From Bordetella parapertussis (GTDB taxonomy: Bacteria > Pseudomonadota > Gammaproteobacteria > Burkholderiales > Burkholderiaceae_C): a DNA stretch of 61,245 nucleotides. This document shows positions 9,017-18,445 of this stretch, piece by piece. Within the stretch, counting starts at the first letter, position 1. Every line of letters starts with the position of its first letter. A program made the translations under genes and the position numbers. Location of the stretch: the NCBI GenBank assembly GCA_945878355.1, contig CAMCTC010000019.1:1-61245 (forward strand). Reading direction: 5' to 3'. The notes beneath the pieces were generated by a model. That model saw only the letters and a program-made list of their open reading frames with translations. It had not been told where the DNA came from and did no database searches.

Positions 9017-10324
9017 TCACGCAGTCATCAATTCGTCGAAAGGCAGGGCTTTGTCGTTGATCTTGACCAATCCCAGCACATGCTGGGTCACATTGGTTTC
9101 GATCACCACCGCCTCGACCTCGGCCATGCGTTGACGGTCAGACAGATACCAGCGCATCACCTCGGCTGGCTTCTCGTAGCTCTGTGACAGCTCTTCGATG
9201 TGGGCCTGCAACTGCTCGGGCCTGGCCCGCAGGTTGTTGATCTTGACCAACTCTGCCACGACCAGTCCCAGGCGAACCCGGCGCTCGGCCTGAGGCTGGA
9301 ACAACTCTGAGGGGATCGGCGCTTTGTCGGCATCCTTGACGCCACGCTGCTTCAAATCCTCGCGCGCGCTGGCCACGAGACGCTCCAGTTCGCTGTCGAT
9401 CAAGGCCTTGGGCACATCAAGCTCTGCGACCTTGACCAAGGCGTCCATCGCCGCAGCCTTGTTGCGAGCCAGGACCCTGAACTTGACCTCACGCTCGAGG
9501 TTCTTGCGGACATCGGCGCGCAGACCATCATTGCTGCCATCGGCGATGCCGAGCGACTTGATGAAGCTCTCATCGAGATCAGGCAAGTGCTGGGCCTCGA
9601 TCTTCTTCATCGTCACCAAGAAATCGGCCTCCTTGCCCGCCACGTCCTTGCCGTGGTAGTCGGCAGGGAACTGCAATGGAAAAGTCTTGTTCTCGCCGAC
9701 CTTCATGCCGCGCACTGCATTGTCGAACTGCTCAAGCATCTGGCCTTCGCCGATCAAGAACTGGAAGGCTTCAGCTTTGCCGCCCTCAAAAGGCTCGCCG
9801 TCGATCTTGCCCTCGAAGTCGATCGTTACACGGTCGCTCTCGGCAGCACCTTCAACCGCCGGACGCTGGGCGAAAGTGCGACGCTGCTTGCGCAGGATGT
9901 CAACGGTGCGGTCGATCGCAGCATCGGTCACTTCGCTGCTGATCCGGTCGACTTCCACCACCGACAGGTCGCCGAGTTGGACTTCGGGATAGACCTCGAA
10001 GGTCGCATCAAAGGCCAGCTGGCCCTCCGGCGACTCATCCTTTTGCGTCACCGTGGGCGTGCCTGCCACACGCAATTGGGCTTGACCGGCGGCATCAGAA
10101 AATGCTTGGCCAAGCTTGTCATTCATGACTTCGGATTGCACAGAGTAGCCATAGCGCTGGGCCACCACCGACATCGGCACCTTGCCGGGACGGAAGCCGT
10201 CGGCCTTGACGGTACGCGACAGCTTTTTGAGCCGGGTTTCGATTTCCGAGTTGAGCTCTGTCGCCGGGATCAGCAAGGTGATTCGGCGTTCGAGCTTGGC
10301 GAGGGTTTCAACAGTGACAGCCAT
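9017..10324 (-). CDS. tig: Trigger factor, ribosome-associated chaperone and prolyl isomerase
   Basis: This 435-residue protein matches trigger factor in length and order. The N-terminal ribosome-binding domain carries GFRPGKVPMSVVAQRYG (the signature loop region, near residues 44-60). An FKBP-type PPIase domain follows (DRVTIDFEGKIDGEPFEGGKAEAF near 160-180), then a long helical C-terminal chaperone domain. It binds nascent chains at the exit tunnel. ATG at 10324 gives MAVTVETLAKLERR, the standard start; four more codons are open upstream. It heads the tig-clpP-clpX-lon block but is separated from clpP by a terminator. Confidence 0.97.
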   Translation of the reverse strand: MAVTVETLAKLERRITLLIPATELNSEIETRLKKLSRTVKADGFRPGKVPMSVVAQRYGYSVQSEVMNDKLGQAFSDAAGQAQLRVAGTPTVTQKDESPEGQLAFDATFEVYPEVQLGDLSVVEVDRISSEVTDAAIDRTVDILRKQRRTFAQRPAVEGAAESDRVTIDFEGKIDGEPFEGGKAEAFQFLIGEGQMLEQFDNAVRGMKVGENKTFPLQFPADYHGKDVAGKEADFLVTMKKIEAQHLPDLDESFIKSLGIADGSNDGLRADVRKNLEREVKFRVLARNKAAAMDALVKVAELDVPKALIDSELERLVASAREDLKQRGVKDADKAPIPSELFQPQAERRVRLGLVVAELVKINNLRARPEQLQAHIEELSQSYEKPAEVMRWYLSDRQRMAEVEAVVIETNVTQHVLGLVKINDKALPFDELMTA

Positions 10325-10766
10325 GATGGGACTCACAGAAAAGTTGGATCTGGTGCGCGGGATCAGTCTGAAAAATCAGAGCTGACAACCACTTAGGATT
10401 CGGCTGAAGGAAAGGATTTCCAACAGCAATTTCCAGGCATACCCATAAGTTTACGGCATCACGGCCCTCGCCTCGCTTTGACCACTGGTCAAGCACCTCG
10501 CGGCATGGCAGGTCCGGTCAGAAAGCGCTGTTGTGCGGCAGCTAACACCACAGCAGACAGGCAATCATCGCGGGGCTATCGCCAAATTTTCCCGATTGCA
10601 CCTGACGGTTCCTTCGGGCACGCGGTCAGACCTGCGCCTCCAACCCCATCAACTCTGCAGCGCATTCATTCTCGCGCCTGGCGTTGAAAACCCTGGTGCC
10701 CAAAAAGATCAGCCGGCAAATAAGCGAGTTCGGCTCAGACACGCAACGCTTGGGCCGAGCCACCAC
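10325..10766. other. Intergenic region upstream of tig; no gene seen
   Basis: The 442 bp between tig and the divergent DUF2805 gene contain no convincing coding frame. They hold a perfect 15-bp palindrome at 10478-10492 (TTGACCA-C-TGGTCAA) and a small hairpin TCTGA/TCAGA around 10370-10383. They should contain the tig promoter, but I could not place a confident -35/-10 pair. The palindrome could be a regulator site and no candidate regulator lies nearby. Confidence 0.45.
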
Positions 10767-11030
10767 ATGACAGACAATCAGCCTATGGCCAGACCTGTCC
10801 CCCGAATGACCGCCGCAGAGATCGAACGTGTGATTGCAACCGCCTGGGATGACAGGCCGCCATACAGGGCTGTCCTGGTCGGCCACGGCTTGACCCCGGG
10901 CCAGATGGTCCAACTGCTGAAGCGAGAGCTCACACCGAACGCGTTCAAGGTTTGGACTGCAAGAACCCGCGGCCCGTTGCTACCAGCCCATCCTGCGACA
11001 GGCCGCGCTGCGCCCAAGCGGGGCCGTTGA
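10767..11030 (+). CDS. DUF2805 / TIGR03643 family small protein
   Basis: An 87-residue basic protein with a compact helical domain (MTAAEIERVIATAWDDRPPY, residues 14-33, then GLTPGQMVQLLKRELTPNAF and KVWTARTRG) and a proline- and arginine-rich tail. This pattern matches the DUF2805/TIGR03643 family, whose function is not known; its helix-turn-helix-like look is only suggestive. Starts at 10767, 10785 or 10806 are all in frame. None has a clear ribosome binding site, and 10806 would give the family core alone. It stands alone, divergent from tig and convergent with tRNA-Leu. Confidence 0.7.
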   Translation: MTDNQPMARPVPRMTAAEIERVIATAWDDRPPYRAVLVGHGLTPGQMVQLLKRELTPNAFKVWTARTRGPLLPAHPATGRAAPKRGR

Positions 11031-11104
11031 GACCCATCAGCCGCTGCGATAGCGCACAGCAGTTCAGAACTTGGAGCGATAAGGCATCTGGCCATGACAG
11101 GCCG

Positions 11105-11140
11105 TCTGGAACATCTGGACCATCTGGACCATCTGGGCCA
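11105..11140. repeat. 9-bp tandem repeat, four units
   Basis: Four units of TCTGGACCA (the first TCTGGAACA, the last TCTGGGCCA) lie head to tail in the spacer between the DUF2805 gene and tRNA-Leu. It is a short microsatellite with no coding context and could vary in copy number by slippage. Confidence 0.75.
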
Positions 11141-11210
11141 AGGCTACAGCCTGTGAAAGGCGAGCTCTGCATTGCGACATCCGATCGCAACGGGGTCATG
11201 AATTCAAGAA

Positions 11211-11295
11211 TGGTGCCGTCGGCGAGACTCGAACTCGCACAGCTTTCGCCACTACCCCCTCAAGATAGCGTGTCTACCAATTTCACCACGACGGC
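11211..11295 (-). tRNA. tRNA-Leu (GAG)
   Basis: The 85-nt minus-strand cloverleaf has acceptor GCCGTCG/CGACGGC, the D loop AAATTGGTAGACA, anticodon loop CTTGAGG with anticodon GAG, a long variable arm (class II), T loop GTTCGAGTC and encoded CCA. It lies 159 bp downstream of secG. In many Burkholderiales the nuo operon follows this tRNA; here it does not. Confidence 0.95.
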
Positions 11296-11454
11296 AATAC
11301 TGCCGGGCCTGGACCCAGCGTCTGTGCAGCTTGCTTGAGGCCTCGCTCACTGAACAGCCTCGGATTCTATACCGGAAACCTTCGCAATCAACGACTCGCC
11401 ACTGAGCTTCTCAGCATCCTTGCACTTGCGTTGCGCGCAAGTGTCCGCGCCACC

Positions 11455-11856
11455 TTATTTGGTGGGGATGGTGCCAGGCGCAACAGCCGATGCGACCGGG
11501 GCAGGCAAAGCTACCGCACCGCCCGCAGGGATGGAACCCGCGCCACTGCTCGGCGCGCTGGCAGGTATCGCGGCGCGATCAAGGACGCTGCTGCCACTGC
11601 TCGGAGACCGTGATGCGACGCTGTTAGACATGTAGGCCAATGACAAGGTGCTGACGAAAAACACCGCTGCACACACTGCCGTGAATCGAGACATGAAGTT
11701 CGCACTGCCAGTGGCCCCGAACAAGCTTCCCGAGGCGCCGCTACCGAACGAGGCCCCCATGTCTGCACCCTTGCCATGCTGGATCAGCACCAGGCCGATC
11801 ATCGCGATGGCAGCCAGCAATTGCACCACCAGCACCAGGTTTGTCCAAATCTGCAT
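11455..11856 (-). CDS. secG: SecG, protein translocase subunit
   Basis: This 133-residue inner-membrane protein has two hydrophobic segments (LVLVVQLLAAIAMIGLVLIQ, residues 7-26, and AVCAAVFFVSTLSLAYM, about 60-76). The loop between them, GKGADMGASFGSGASGSLFG, is the SecG signature. A long Ala/Pro/Ser tail, common in betaproteobacteria, follows. SecG assists SecYE during preprotein translocation. ATG at 11856 has GGAGAG upstream. The gene lies 43 bp after tpiA on the same strand and probably shares its transcript. Confidence 0.94.
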   Translation of the reverse strand: MQIWTNLVLVVQLLAAIAMIGLVLIQHGKGADMGASFGSGASGSLFGATGSANFMSRFTAVCAAVFFVSTLSLAYMSNSVASRSPSSGSSVLDRAAIPASAPSSGAGSIPAGGAVALPAPVASAVAPGTIPTK

Positions 11857-11899
11857 GTCGTCTACTCTCCAGGAACTCAGGTCTTGCGTGACAGGCTTA

Positions 11900-12640
11900 T
11901 CAGCCTGCCGCGCGACAAATTGCAGCAAAATCGGCCGCCTTCAGGCTGGCACCGCCAATCAAGCCACCATCGATATCGGGCTGGGACAACAAGCTGACCG
12001 CGTTGTCGGGCTTCATGCTGCCACCGTACAAAATCTTCATGTCACCGGCATGCGCGGTCGCGGCACTGAGTTGGGCACGCAGCAATGCATGCACGGACTG
12101 CGCCTGCTCGGGTGTGGCCACCCGCCCTGTGCCTATGGCCCAGACCGGCTCATACGCCACCACCATCTCGCCAGCACAATGGCCTAGCGCATGAATCACT
12201 GCCGAGAGCTGGCGCTTGACCACCGCCTCGGTCTGACCAGCTTCGCGCTGCGCCAGCGTCTCACCCACACAAACAATCGGCGTGATACCGCAAGCCAGCG
12301 CAGCTTTCGCCTTGTCGGCCACCAATTGGTCGGTCTCGGCGTGGTACTGGCGACGCTCACTGTGACCGACGATCACATAGCGGCAGCCGAATTCGGCCAA
12401 CATCGCTGCCGACACCTCGCCGGTATATGCGCCTTGCTCATGGGCAGAACAATCCTGAGCACCCCAACGCAAATCGCTGCCCGCCAACGCCACTGCCGTC
12501 TCTGACAAGTAGGGATAAGGCACGCACACTGCCACGTCGCAGCCAAACGGCCGAACGCCGATGATGCCCGCCAGCAACTCGGCATTGGCACGATGGTTGC
12601 CATGCATCTTCCAATTGCCGGCCACGAGTTTGCGTCGCAT
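11900..12640 (-). CDS. tpiA: Triosephosphate isomerase
   Basis: A 246-residue glycolytic enzyme interconverting dihydroxyacetone phosphate and glyceraldehyde 3-phosphate. It has the N-terminal GNWKMHGN with the substrate Lys, the catalytic His in [12 protein letters not shown] near residue 95, the catalytic Glu in [12 protein letters not shown] near 165, and the phosphate loop [11 protein letters not shown]. The start at 12640 (ATG) is favoured by AGGAGAG at correct spacing over an in-frame GTG one codon upstream. It sits 12 bp downstream of the quinone reductase gene in one apparent operon with secG. Confidence 0.96.
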   Translation of the reverse strand: MRRKLVAGNWKMHGNHRANAELLAGIIGVRPFGCDVAVCVPYPYLSETAVALAGSDLRWGAQDCSAHEQGAYTGEVSAAMLAEFGCRYVIVGHSERRQYHAETDQLVADKAKAALACGITPIVCVGETLAQREAGQTEAVVKRQLSAVIHALGHCAGEMVVAYEPVWAIGTGRVATPEQAQSVHALLRAQLSAATAHAGDMKILYGGSMKPDNAVSLLSQPDIDGGLIGGASLKAADFAAICRAAG

Positions 12641-12652
12641 CACCCTCTCCTT

Positions 12653-13645
12653 CTACACAGTCCAGTCAAGCACAATCTTGCCGATATGCTCGCCGGATTC
12701 CATCAGCGCATGGGCTTGAGCCGCCTGCGCAGCAGGGAAGACAGTGTGAATCACTGGCTTGATACGGCCGGCCTCTATCAACGGCCAGACATGCTGGCGC
12801 AAGGCCTTGGCGATGGCAGCCTTGAAAGCCACCGGACGCGGCCTCAGCGTCGAACCGGTGATCAGCAGTCGGCGGCGCAACAATTCACCGGCGTTGAAGC
12901 CACTCTGGACGCCACCCTGCACCGCGATGATCACGATGCGGCCGTCATCGGCTACACATTGAATCTCGCGCGCAACATAGTCACCGGCCACCATGTCGAG
13001 CACCACATCGGCACCCCGGCCGCCGGTGGCTGCCTTGACCTCGGCGACGAAGTCCTGGGTCTTGTAGTTGATACCGACGTCAGCGCCAAGCGCGACACAG
13101 GCCGCGACCTTTTTGTCGCTACCGGCAGTGACCAGCACCTTGGAGCCCATCGCCTTGGCCAACTGGATTGCCGTCACGCCGATGCCGCTAGAGCCACCCT
13201 GGACCAGCAGCGTCTCACCGGGCTGCAGATGGCCACGGTCGTAGACGTTGGACCAGACGGTGAAGAAGGTCTCGGGCAGGCTGGCCGCCTCAATATCGCT
13301 GAGGCCCTTGGGTGAAGGCAGGCACTGCGCGATCGGCGCGCAGCACAACTCGGCATACCCGCCACCCGCCACCAACGCACAAACTCGGTCGCCGAGCTTG
13401 AAACCGGCAGCGGCCAACTCGGCGGCATCACCACCGATGATGGTGCCAGCGATCTCCAACCCGGGCAGGTCGGACGCGCCAGGCGGTGGCGCATAAGCGC
13501 CCTTGCGTTGCAGCACGTCAGGCCGGTTGATGCCAGACGCGCTGACACGGACCAACATTTCGCCGGCCGCAGCAACCGGGTCTGGGCGACGGGTTTCGAC
13601 CAACACCTCGGGGCCGCCAGAAGCGGTCATCGCAATAGCTCGCAT
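12653..13645 (-). CDS. NAD(P)H:quinone oxidoreductase (zeta-crystallin/Qor type)
   Basis: A 330-residue MDR protein of the QOR/PIG3 kind. It has the N-terminal GroES-like fold (SASGINRPDVLQRKGAY near residues 35-50), the nucleotide loop LVQGGSSGIGVTAIQLAKAM near residue 150 and TAGSDKKVAAC. Zinc ligands are absent. The reaction is likely one- or two-electron reduction of quinones or enones with NADPH, in the cytosol. ATG at 13645 has GAGGAACC upstream. It lies between pnp and tpiA on the same strand, an arrangement common in this bacterial group. Confidence 0.88.
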   Translation of the reverse strand: MRAIAMTASGGPEVLVETRRPDPVAAAGEMLVRVSASGINRPDVLQRKGAYAPPPGASDLPGLEIAGTIIGGDAAELAAAGFKLGDRVCALVAGGGYAELCCAPIAQCLPSPKGLSDIEAASLPETFFTVWSNVYDRGHLQPGETLLVQGGSSGIGVTAIQLAKAMGSKVLVTAGSDKKVAACVALGADVGINYKTQDFVAEVKAATGGRGADVVLDMVAGDYVAREIQCVADDGRIVIIAVQGGVQSGFNAGELLRRRLLITGSTLRPRPVAFKAAIAKALRQHVWPLIEAGRIKPVIHTVFPAAQAAQAHALMESGEHIGKIVLDWTV

Positions 13646-13677
13646 GGTGGTTCCTCGTGACGGATCTTTGCGAAGCT

Positions 13678-16029
13678 TCAGGCCTGATGGGCCGGCGGGG
13701 TGTCCGCTGCCGGTGCGGCTGGTGCGGCTGGTGCGGCTGGTGCGGCTGGTGCGGCAGCGGGCGCTGCGCCACCTTCCGCTGCATGCTCAGCCACCGGTGC
13801 GTCGCTGCGCTCCGGACGGTCGCTACGCTCACGCCGCGGCGGACGATCGCCACGGTCAGGCCTTGGGCCACGGTCCGGCCGATCGCCATACTCGCGACGC
13901 GGGGCGCGTTCGAAACGCTCTTCCTCCATGCCTTCAGGCCGCTCAATCAACGCCTTCATCGACAGCTTGATGCGACCTTTCTCGTCGGTCTCCATCACCT
14001 TGACCTTGACGATCTGACCTTCTTTGAGGAAGTCGGTGACGTTCTCGACCCGTTGGTGGGCAATCTGGCTGATGTGCAGCAGGCCGTCCTTGCCTGGCAG
14101 GATGTTGACCAGTGCGCCGAAGTCCAGGATCTTGGTGATCGCGCCTTCGTAGACCTTGCCGATCTCGGCCTCAGCAGTGATCTCGGCGATGCGCTTCTTG
14201 GCGTGTTCGGCCTTGTCAGCATCCGTCGAGGCAATGGTGATCGTGCCGTCTTCACCGATGTCGATGGTGCAGCCGGTCTCCTCGGTCAGTGCGCGGATCG
14301 TCGCGCCGCCCTTGCCGATCACGTCGCGGATCTTCTCGGGATTGATCTTCATCGTGTACAGGCGCGGCGCAAACTCTGACACCTCGGTCTTGGCCTCACC
14401 CACCGATTCCAGCATCCTGCCCAGGATATGCAGTCGGGCTTCCTTGGCTTGCGCCAGCGCGACCTGCATGATTTCCTTGGTGATGCCTTGAATCTTGATG
14501 TCCATCTGCAACGCGGTGACGCCAGCGGTCGTGCCAGCAACCTTGAAGTCCATGTCGCCAAGATGATCCTCGTCACCCAGGATGTCCGTGAGGACTGCGA
14601 AGCGGTTCCCGTCCTTGATCAAACCCATCGCGATACCGGCGACATGGGCCTTCATCGGCACACCGGCGTCCATCATCGACAGGCAGCCGCCGCAGACAGA
14701 AGCCATCGACGACGAGCCGTTGGATTCGGTGATCTCGGACACCACACGGATCGTGTAGGGAAAGTCTTCCTTGCTCGGCATTGCGGCGATCAGCGCGCGC
14801 TTGGCCAGACGGCCGTGGCCAATCTCGCGCCGCTTCGGGCTGCCCACGCGCCCGGTCTCGCCGGTGGCGAACGGGGGCATGTTGTAGTGCATCATGAACC
14901 GGTCTTCGTAGTCGCCGGCCAGCGCGTCGATGCGCTGAGCGTCACGGTCGGTGCCCAAGGTCGTGACGACCAGGGCCTGGGTCTCGCCGCGAGTGAACAG
15001 CGCCGAGCCGTGGGTGCGCGGCAGCACGCCGGTGCGGATCTCGATCGGGCGCACAGTGCGGGTGTCACGGCCGTCGATACGCGGCTCGCCAGCCAGGATC
15101 TGGCTGCGAACAATGCCAGCCTCAATGTCGAACAGCAGGCCTTCGACGGCCACCTTGTCAAACGCCAAGCCTTCGGACTTGAGCGAGGCCATCACGTTGG
15201 CAGTCACTGCGCGGCAGGCTTGTGTGCGGGCCTGCTTGCTGCGAATCTGGTAAGCCGCTTTCAGCGGCTCGGCGGCCAGCGCGCCCACCTTGGCAATGAA
15301 CGGCTCGTCCTTGGCAGGTGCCTTCCAGTCCCAGACCGGCTTGCCAGCGTCGCGAACCAATTCATGGATCGCGTTGACAGCGATGTTGCCCTGCTCGTGG
15401 CCAAACACGACGCCGCCCAGCATCACTTCTTCGCTGAGCTGGTCGGCTTCGGATTCAACCATCAGCACGGCAGCTTCGGTGCCGGCGACGATCAGGTCCA
15501 TCTTGCTATTGGCCAGTGCGGTCTTGCCCGGATTGAGAATGTATTCACCGTTGACGTAGCCCACGCGAGCGGCACCCACGGGACCGTTGAACGGGATACC
15601 AGAGACCGACAACGCGGCGCTCGATGCGATCAGCGCGGCGATATCGGCCTGCACCTCGGGGTTCAGGCTCAGCACATGGATGATCACCTGGACTTCATTG
15701 AAGAAGCCTTCGGGAAACAGCGGGCGGATCGGTCGATCGATGAGCCGTGAGGTCAGGGTCTCGAGCTCGCTCGGACGGCCTTCACGCTTGAAGAAGCTGC
15801 CCGGAATGCGGCCGGCGGCATAGGTCTTCTCGACATAGTCGACGGTGAGCGGGAAGAAATCCTGACCCGCCTTGGCCTCGGTACGCGCCACGACAGTGGC
15901 CAGCACCACGGTGCCTTCGATATCGACCAGCACCGCGCCGTTGGATTGACGGCCGATCTCGCCGGTCTCCATCCGGACCTGGTGTTGGCCCCAGGTGAAG
16001 GTCTTGGTGACTTTGTTGAACAAACTCAT
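13678..16029 (-). CDS. pnp: Polynucleotide phosphorylase
   Basis: A 783-residue 3'-5' phosphorolytic exoribonuclease and degradosome component. Two RNase PH domains surround an alpha-helical linker, followed by KH ([20 protein letters not shown]) and S1 ([20 protein letters not shown]) domains. The phosphate-binding [11 protein letters not shown] motif is present. The C-terminal tail is arginine-rich, then about 20 residues of Ala/Pro encoded by a 9-bp DNA repeat. ATG at 16029 follows AAGGAGA; a 30-codon in-frame extension upstream looks like leader. The rpsO-pnp order is conserved, with a hairpin between them that likely limits read-through. Confidence 0.97.
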   Translation of the reverse strand: MSLFNKVTKTFTWGQHQVRMETGEIGRQSNGAVLVDIEGTVVLATVVARTEAKAGQDFFPLTVDYVEKTYAAGRIPGSFFKREGRPSELETLTSRLIDRPIRPLFPEGFFNEVQVIIHVLSLNPEVQADIAALIASSAALSVSGIPFNGPVGAARVGYVNGEYILNPGKTALANSKMDLIVAGTEAAVLMVESEADQLSEEVMLGGVVFGHEQGNIAVNAIHELVRDAGKPVWDWKAPAKDEPFIAKVGALAAEPLKAAYQIRSKQARTQACRAVTANVMASLKSEGLAFDKVAVEGLLFDIEAGIVRSQILAGEPRIDGRDTRTVRPIEIRTGVLPRTHGSALFTRGETQALVVTTLGTDRDAQRIDALAGDYEDRFMMHYNMPPFATGETGRVGSPKRREIGHGRLAKRALIAAMPSKEDFPYTIRVVSEITESNGSSSMASVCGGCLSMMDAGVPMKAHVAGIAMGLIKDGNRFAVLTDILGDEDHLGDMDFKVAGTTAGVTALQMDIKIQGITKEIMQVALAQAKEARLHILGRMLESVGEAKTEVSEFAPRLYTMKINPEKIRDVIGKGGATIRALTEETGCTIDIGEDGTITIASTDADKAEHAKKRIAEITAEAEIGKVYEGAITKILDFGALVNILPGKDGLLHISQIAHQRVENVTDFLKEGQIVKVKVMETDEKGRIKLSMKALIERPEGMEEERFERAPRREYGDRPDRGPRPDRGDRPPRRERSDRPERSDAPVAEHAAEGGAAPAAAPAAPAAPAAPAAPAADTPPAHQA
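13712..13756. repeat. 9-bp coding repeat at the pnp 3' end
   Basis: Five consecutive 9-bp units (four exact GGTGCGGCT, one with a final A) encode a repeated Ala-Pro-Ala tract in the tail of polynucleotide phosphorylase. Copy-number change would stay in frame, so the tail length can vary without damage to the catalytic domains. Confidence 0.85.
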
Positions 16030-16190
16030 GAAATTGTCTCCTTGGATAACAGGATCACGCAGCGCGTCAGCGCTTTCGTGGGGACCGGAAGCCTCAGACC
16101 TCGCTGGCTTGGATGCCATTCCAGCGACACCCTGCGGCCAGGGCGCTGTTGGAATGACACATCACCGCCGCTGCGGGGTCGCTTGCTCCA

Positions 16191-16234
16191 AAAAACAAAG
16201 AGCCTGTGCTGGGCTTTCTTGCCAGACAGGCTCT
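16191..16234 (-). terminator. Terminator/attenuator between rpsO and pnp
   Basis: On the minus strand AGAGCCTGT pairs with ACAGGCTCT around an 18-nt loop, followed by TTGTTTTTTGG. It lies 17 bp after the rpsO stop. In other bacteria this junction holds a terminator and an RNase III site, so pnp may be expressed both by read-through and from its own promoter. Confidence 0.75.
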
Positions 16235-16251
16235 GTGCAGAATGCTGGTAC

Positions 16252-16521
16252 TTACTTGCGCAGGCCGAGCTTGGCGATCAGCGCGGTGTAACGCTCAGGC
16301 GTCTTGCCCTTGAGGTAATCGAGCAGTTTGCGACGACGGCTGACCATGCGCAGCAGACCGCGGCGACCGTGGTGGTCTTTCAGGTGGGTCTTGAAATGCG
16401 GCGTCAAGTCGTTGATGCGTGCCGTCAACAGCGCAACTTGCACTTCAGGCGAACCGGTATCGCCAGGCGAGCGGGCATTGCCTGCAACAGTCTCGGCCCG
16501 GTGGGCTTTGTCTACGGACAT
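16252..16521 (-). CDS. rpsO: Ribosomal protein S15
   Basis: An 89-residue primary 16S rRNA-binding protein of the 30S platform. The sequence is canonical: [20 protein letters not shown] near residue 20, [16 protein letters not shown] and [16 protein letters not shown] at 16521 follows AAAGGAAACACC. It is the first gene of the rpsO-pnp unit and is likely autoregulated at the translational level as elsewhere, though the leader structure was not analysed. Confidence 0.97.
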   Translation of the reverse strand: MSVDKAHRAETVAGNARSPGDTGSPEVQVALLTARINDLTPHFKTHLKDHHGRRGLLRMVSRRRKLLDYLKGKTPERYTALIAKLGLRK

Positions 16522-16673
16522 GGTGTTTCCTTTGCTTTGCGGAAAGCCGCCACGCCTGACCTTGGATGCCAGAGGCGGTTTCCAGTATGAACTTGCGGTC
16601 GCGAGTGAAACCAACCCGCGCCGTGCCTGCCTCGCGCAGCAAATCCAAACGGACCTGTGCGCAAAACCTGCGA

Positions 16674-16679
16674 ATTATA
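16674..16679 (-). promoter_or_regulatory. Possible -10 box of the rpsO promoter
   Basis: A perfect TATAAT on the minus strand lies 150 bp before rpsO and overlaps the stop of the aminotransferase gene. The best -35 candidate, TTGCAA, is 21 bp upstream of it, so the assignment rests mainly on the -10. Confidence 0.4.
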
Positions 16680-17826
16680 GACCCATGGCCTCTTTAAGCC
16701 TTGCAACACCGGCCAACAGCCGCGCCGGGTCCTGTGAAGCAAAGCACCAACGCAGCCAGCCTTCACCCTCGGCGCCAAACGCCGCGCCTGGCGCCAGACC
16801 CAGGCCATGTTCAGCCACCAGCCGCTTGGCAAAGGCCAGGGAATCGTCGGCACCGGGCACCCGAAAAAATGCGTACATGCCACCCAGCGGCGTGCCAGAC
16901 AGCACGCCCGGCAACGCGCCGAGGGCCGGGCACAGCGTGTCGCGGCCGCGCCTGAGCCGCGCCACCAATTGCGGCACAAACTCCTCGGCGATGCCCAGTG
17001 CTGCCAAACCACCGCGCTGAACAAAAACCGGTGCGCAAGAGCTGTTGAACTCGATCAACTTGCCGACTGCGTCCAGGTGGCCGGCCGGCAGCACCAGCCA
17101 ACCCAGCCGCCAACCGGTCATCAAGAAACTTTTGGAAAAGCTGTGCACCACCACCAGGCGGTCTTGCGGGCTGGCGATGTCGAGGAAACTCGGTGCAGCG
17201 CGCCCGACGCCAAACCAGACCCGGTCGTAAACCTCGTCGGCGACGATCCAGGTACCGGTTCGGCGGCAATGGTCGAGCAGCGTGCGCTGCTCGTCGCGTG
17301 TCATGGTCCAGCCGGTTGGGTTGTTCGGCGCGTTGACCAAGAGCACCCGAGTGGCTGGCGTCACGGCGGTGATCAAGCGTTGCAAGTCAAGCCGCCAGGC
17401 GCCCGCGCTGTCGGGCGCCAGTGGCACCCGAACCACCCGCGCGCCGAGGATCTCAGGCTGCGCCGGCAAATTGGGCCAGACCGGCGCAACCACCACCACC
17501 TCGTCACCGGGATCGATCAGCAGTTGCATCGCCGTCATCAGCGCCGTGACTCCCGAAGACGTGACCACGATCCGATCCGGCCCCGGGTCAACGTGCAGCC
17601 CTGCCGTGTAGGCACGCAAAGCCTCGCGCAGTTCGGCCAAGCCCAGGTTGTGGCTGTAGAAGGTCTCGCCGCGCAACAACGACTCGGCTGCCGCGCGACG
17701 TACCGGCTCGGGCGTGACCTCGTCGCTTTCGCCAAACCAAAAAGCCAGCACGTCGGGAATCCCCAAACCGGCGTTGGCGACCTCGCGAATCTGACTGCCT
17801 GGCAGCCGGTCGATCGCCTCACGCAT
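16675..17826 (-). CDS. PLP-dependent class I/II aminotransferase
   Basis: A 383-residue fold-type I aminotransferase. It has the Asn of LLVNAPNNPTGW near residue 170, the Asp/Tyr pair in WIVADEVYDRVWF near 200, and the PLP-binding Lys in VVVHSFSKSFLMTGWRLGW near 240. The C-terminal substrate Arg region reads GWLRWCFAS. Such enzymes transaminate amino acids with 2-oxoglutarate; the amino acid used here cannot be told. ATG at 17826 has AAGGAG about 10 nt upstream. It is transcribed towards rpsO. Confidence 0.88.
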   Translation of the reverse strand: MREAIDRLPGSQIREVANAGLGIPDVLAFWFGESDEVTPEPVRRAAAESLLRGETFYSHNLGLAELREALRAYTAGLHVDPGPDRIVVTSSGVTALMTAMQLLIDPGDEVVVVAPVWPNLPAQPEILGARVVRVPLAPDSAGAWRLDLQRLITAVTPATRVLLVNAPNNPTGWTMTRDEQRTLLDHCRRTGTWIVADEVYDRVWFGVGRAAPSFLDIASPQDRLVVVHSFSKSFLMTGWRLGWLVLPAGHLDAVGKLIEFNSSCAPVFVQRGGLAALGIAEEFVPQLVARLRRGRDTLCPALGALPGVLSGTPLGGMYAFFRVPGADDSLAFAKRLVAEHGLGLAPGAAFGAEGEGWLRWCFASQDPARLLAGVARLKEAMGL

Positions 17827-17908
17827 TGGGGACTTGCTCCTTCGAAGCTTGAAAACCTCTCACCCGCCAGCGCCGATCAAGGCGTTGATCGATCGCAAAA
17901 ATCAGACG

Positions 17909-17937
17909 CTTGAAATGCCTGGGGCCGCGTCCAATTC
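17909..17937 (+). promoter_or_regulatory. Possible sigma-32 promoter for the Hsp20 gene
   Basis: CTTGAAA at 17909-17915 matches the sigma-32 -35 consensus exactly. A partial -10 (GTCCAATT, 17929-17936) follows at about the right spacing, ahead of the small heat-shock gene. The -10 match is only moderate. Confidence 0.35.
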
Positions 17938-18004
17938 AGGATCACGGGCCTTGTTTCCAGGCTCGCGGCAAGGTCAGACAACCGCAAATTGTAAGGAGTT
18001 CAGC

Positions 18005-18445
18005 ATGTTCTTCGTACCCATGACACGAAGCAGCGCCGAGTTGGCGCGCTCGTTTGATCGCATGTTCGATGACAGTTTCCTCACGCCGTCGAGCGCCGAC
18101 ACAGGCTCAAGAGCCGGCATTCGGAGCCCGGCGCTGGATGTGACCGAAACCGAGCACGGCTACACCATCAAGATCGACTTGCCCGGGATGAGCAAGGAAG
18201 ATGTCAAGATTTCGATCGATGGTCGTCGGGTGATGCTGGAAGCCGCCAGTGCACGCCAAGAGGAGAAAAAAGACGGTGCACGCGTGGTCTACAGTGAACG
18301 CTCGGCCACCAACTACGCGCGCAGTTTCACGCTGCCGATGGAGGTGGATCAGACCGAGTCGAGCGCCAAAATGGATCAAGGTGTGTTGACGCTGGCGCTG
18401 GCCAAGCGGAGTTCTGCGCAACCCAGGCAACTCAGCATCAGCTGA
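18005..18445 (+). CDS. Small heat shock protein, Hsp20/alpha-crystallin family
   Basis: A 146-residue cytosolic holdase that binds unfolding proteins without ATP. It has a short N-terminal arm (SRSSAELARSFDRMFDDSF region) and an alpha-crystallin domain from about residue 40 (SPALDVTETEHGYTIKIDLP, GMSKEDVKISIDGRRVMLE, RSFTLPMEVDQ, ALAKRSS). The C-terminal I-x-I motif appears only weakly. ATG at 18005 follows AAGGAG at ideal distance; the frame reaching back to 17834 is not the start. A heat-shock-type -35 element lies about 90 bp upstream. It converges on tsaD with no spacer. Confidence 0.92.
   Translation: MFFVPMTRSSAELARSFDRMFDDSFLTPSSADTGSRAGIRSPALDVTETEHGYTIKIDLPGMSKEDVKISIDGRRVMLEAASARQEEKKDGARVVYSERSATNYARSFTLPMEVDQTESSAKMDQGVLTLALAKRSSAQPRQLSIS

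Noticed and set aside
11105..11140. CRISPR-like or iteron array
   Set aside because: The units are only 9 bp, contiguous and without spacers. They form a microsatellite, as do the repeats at 13712 and 57570.
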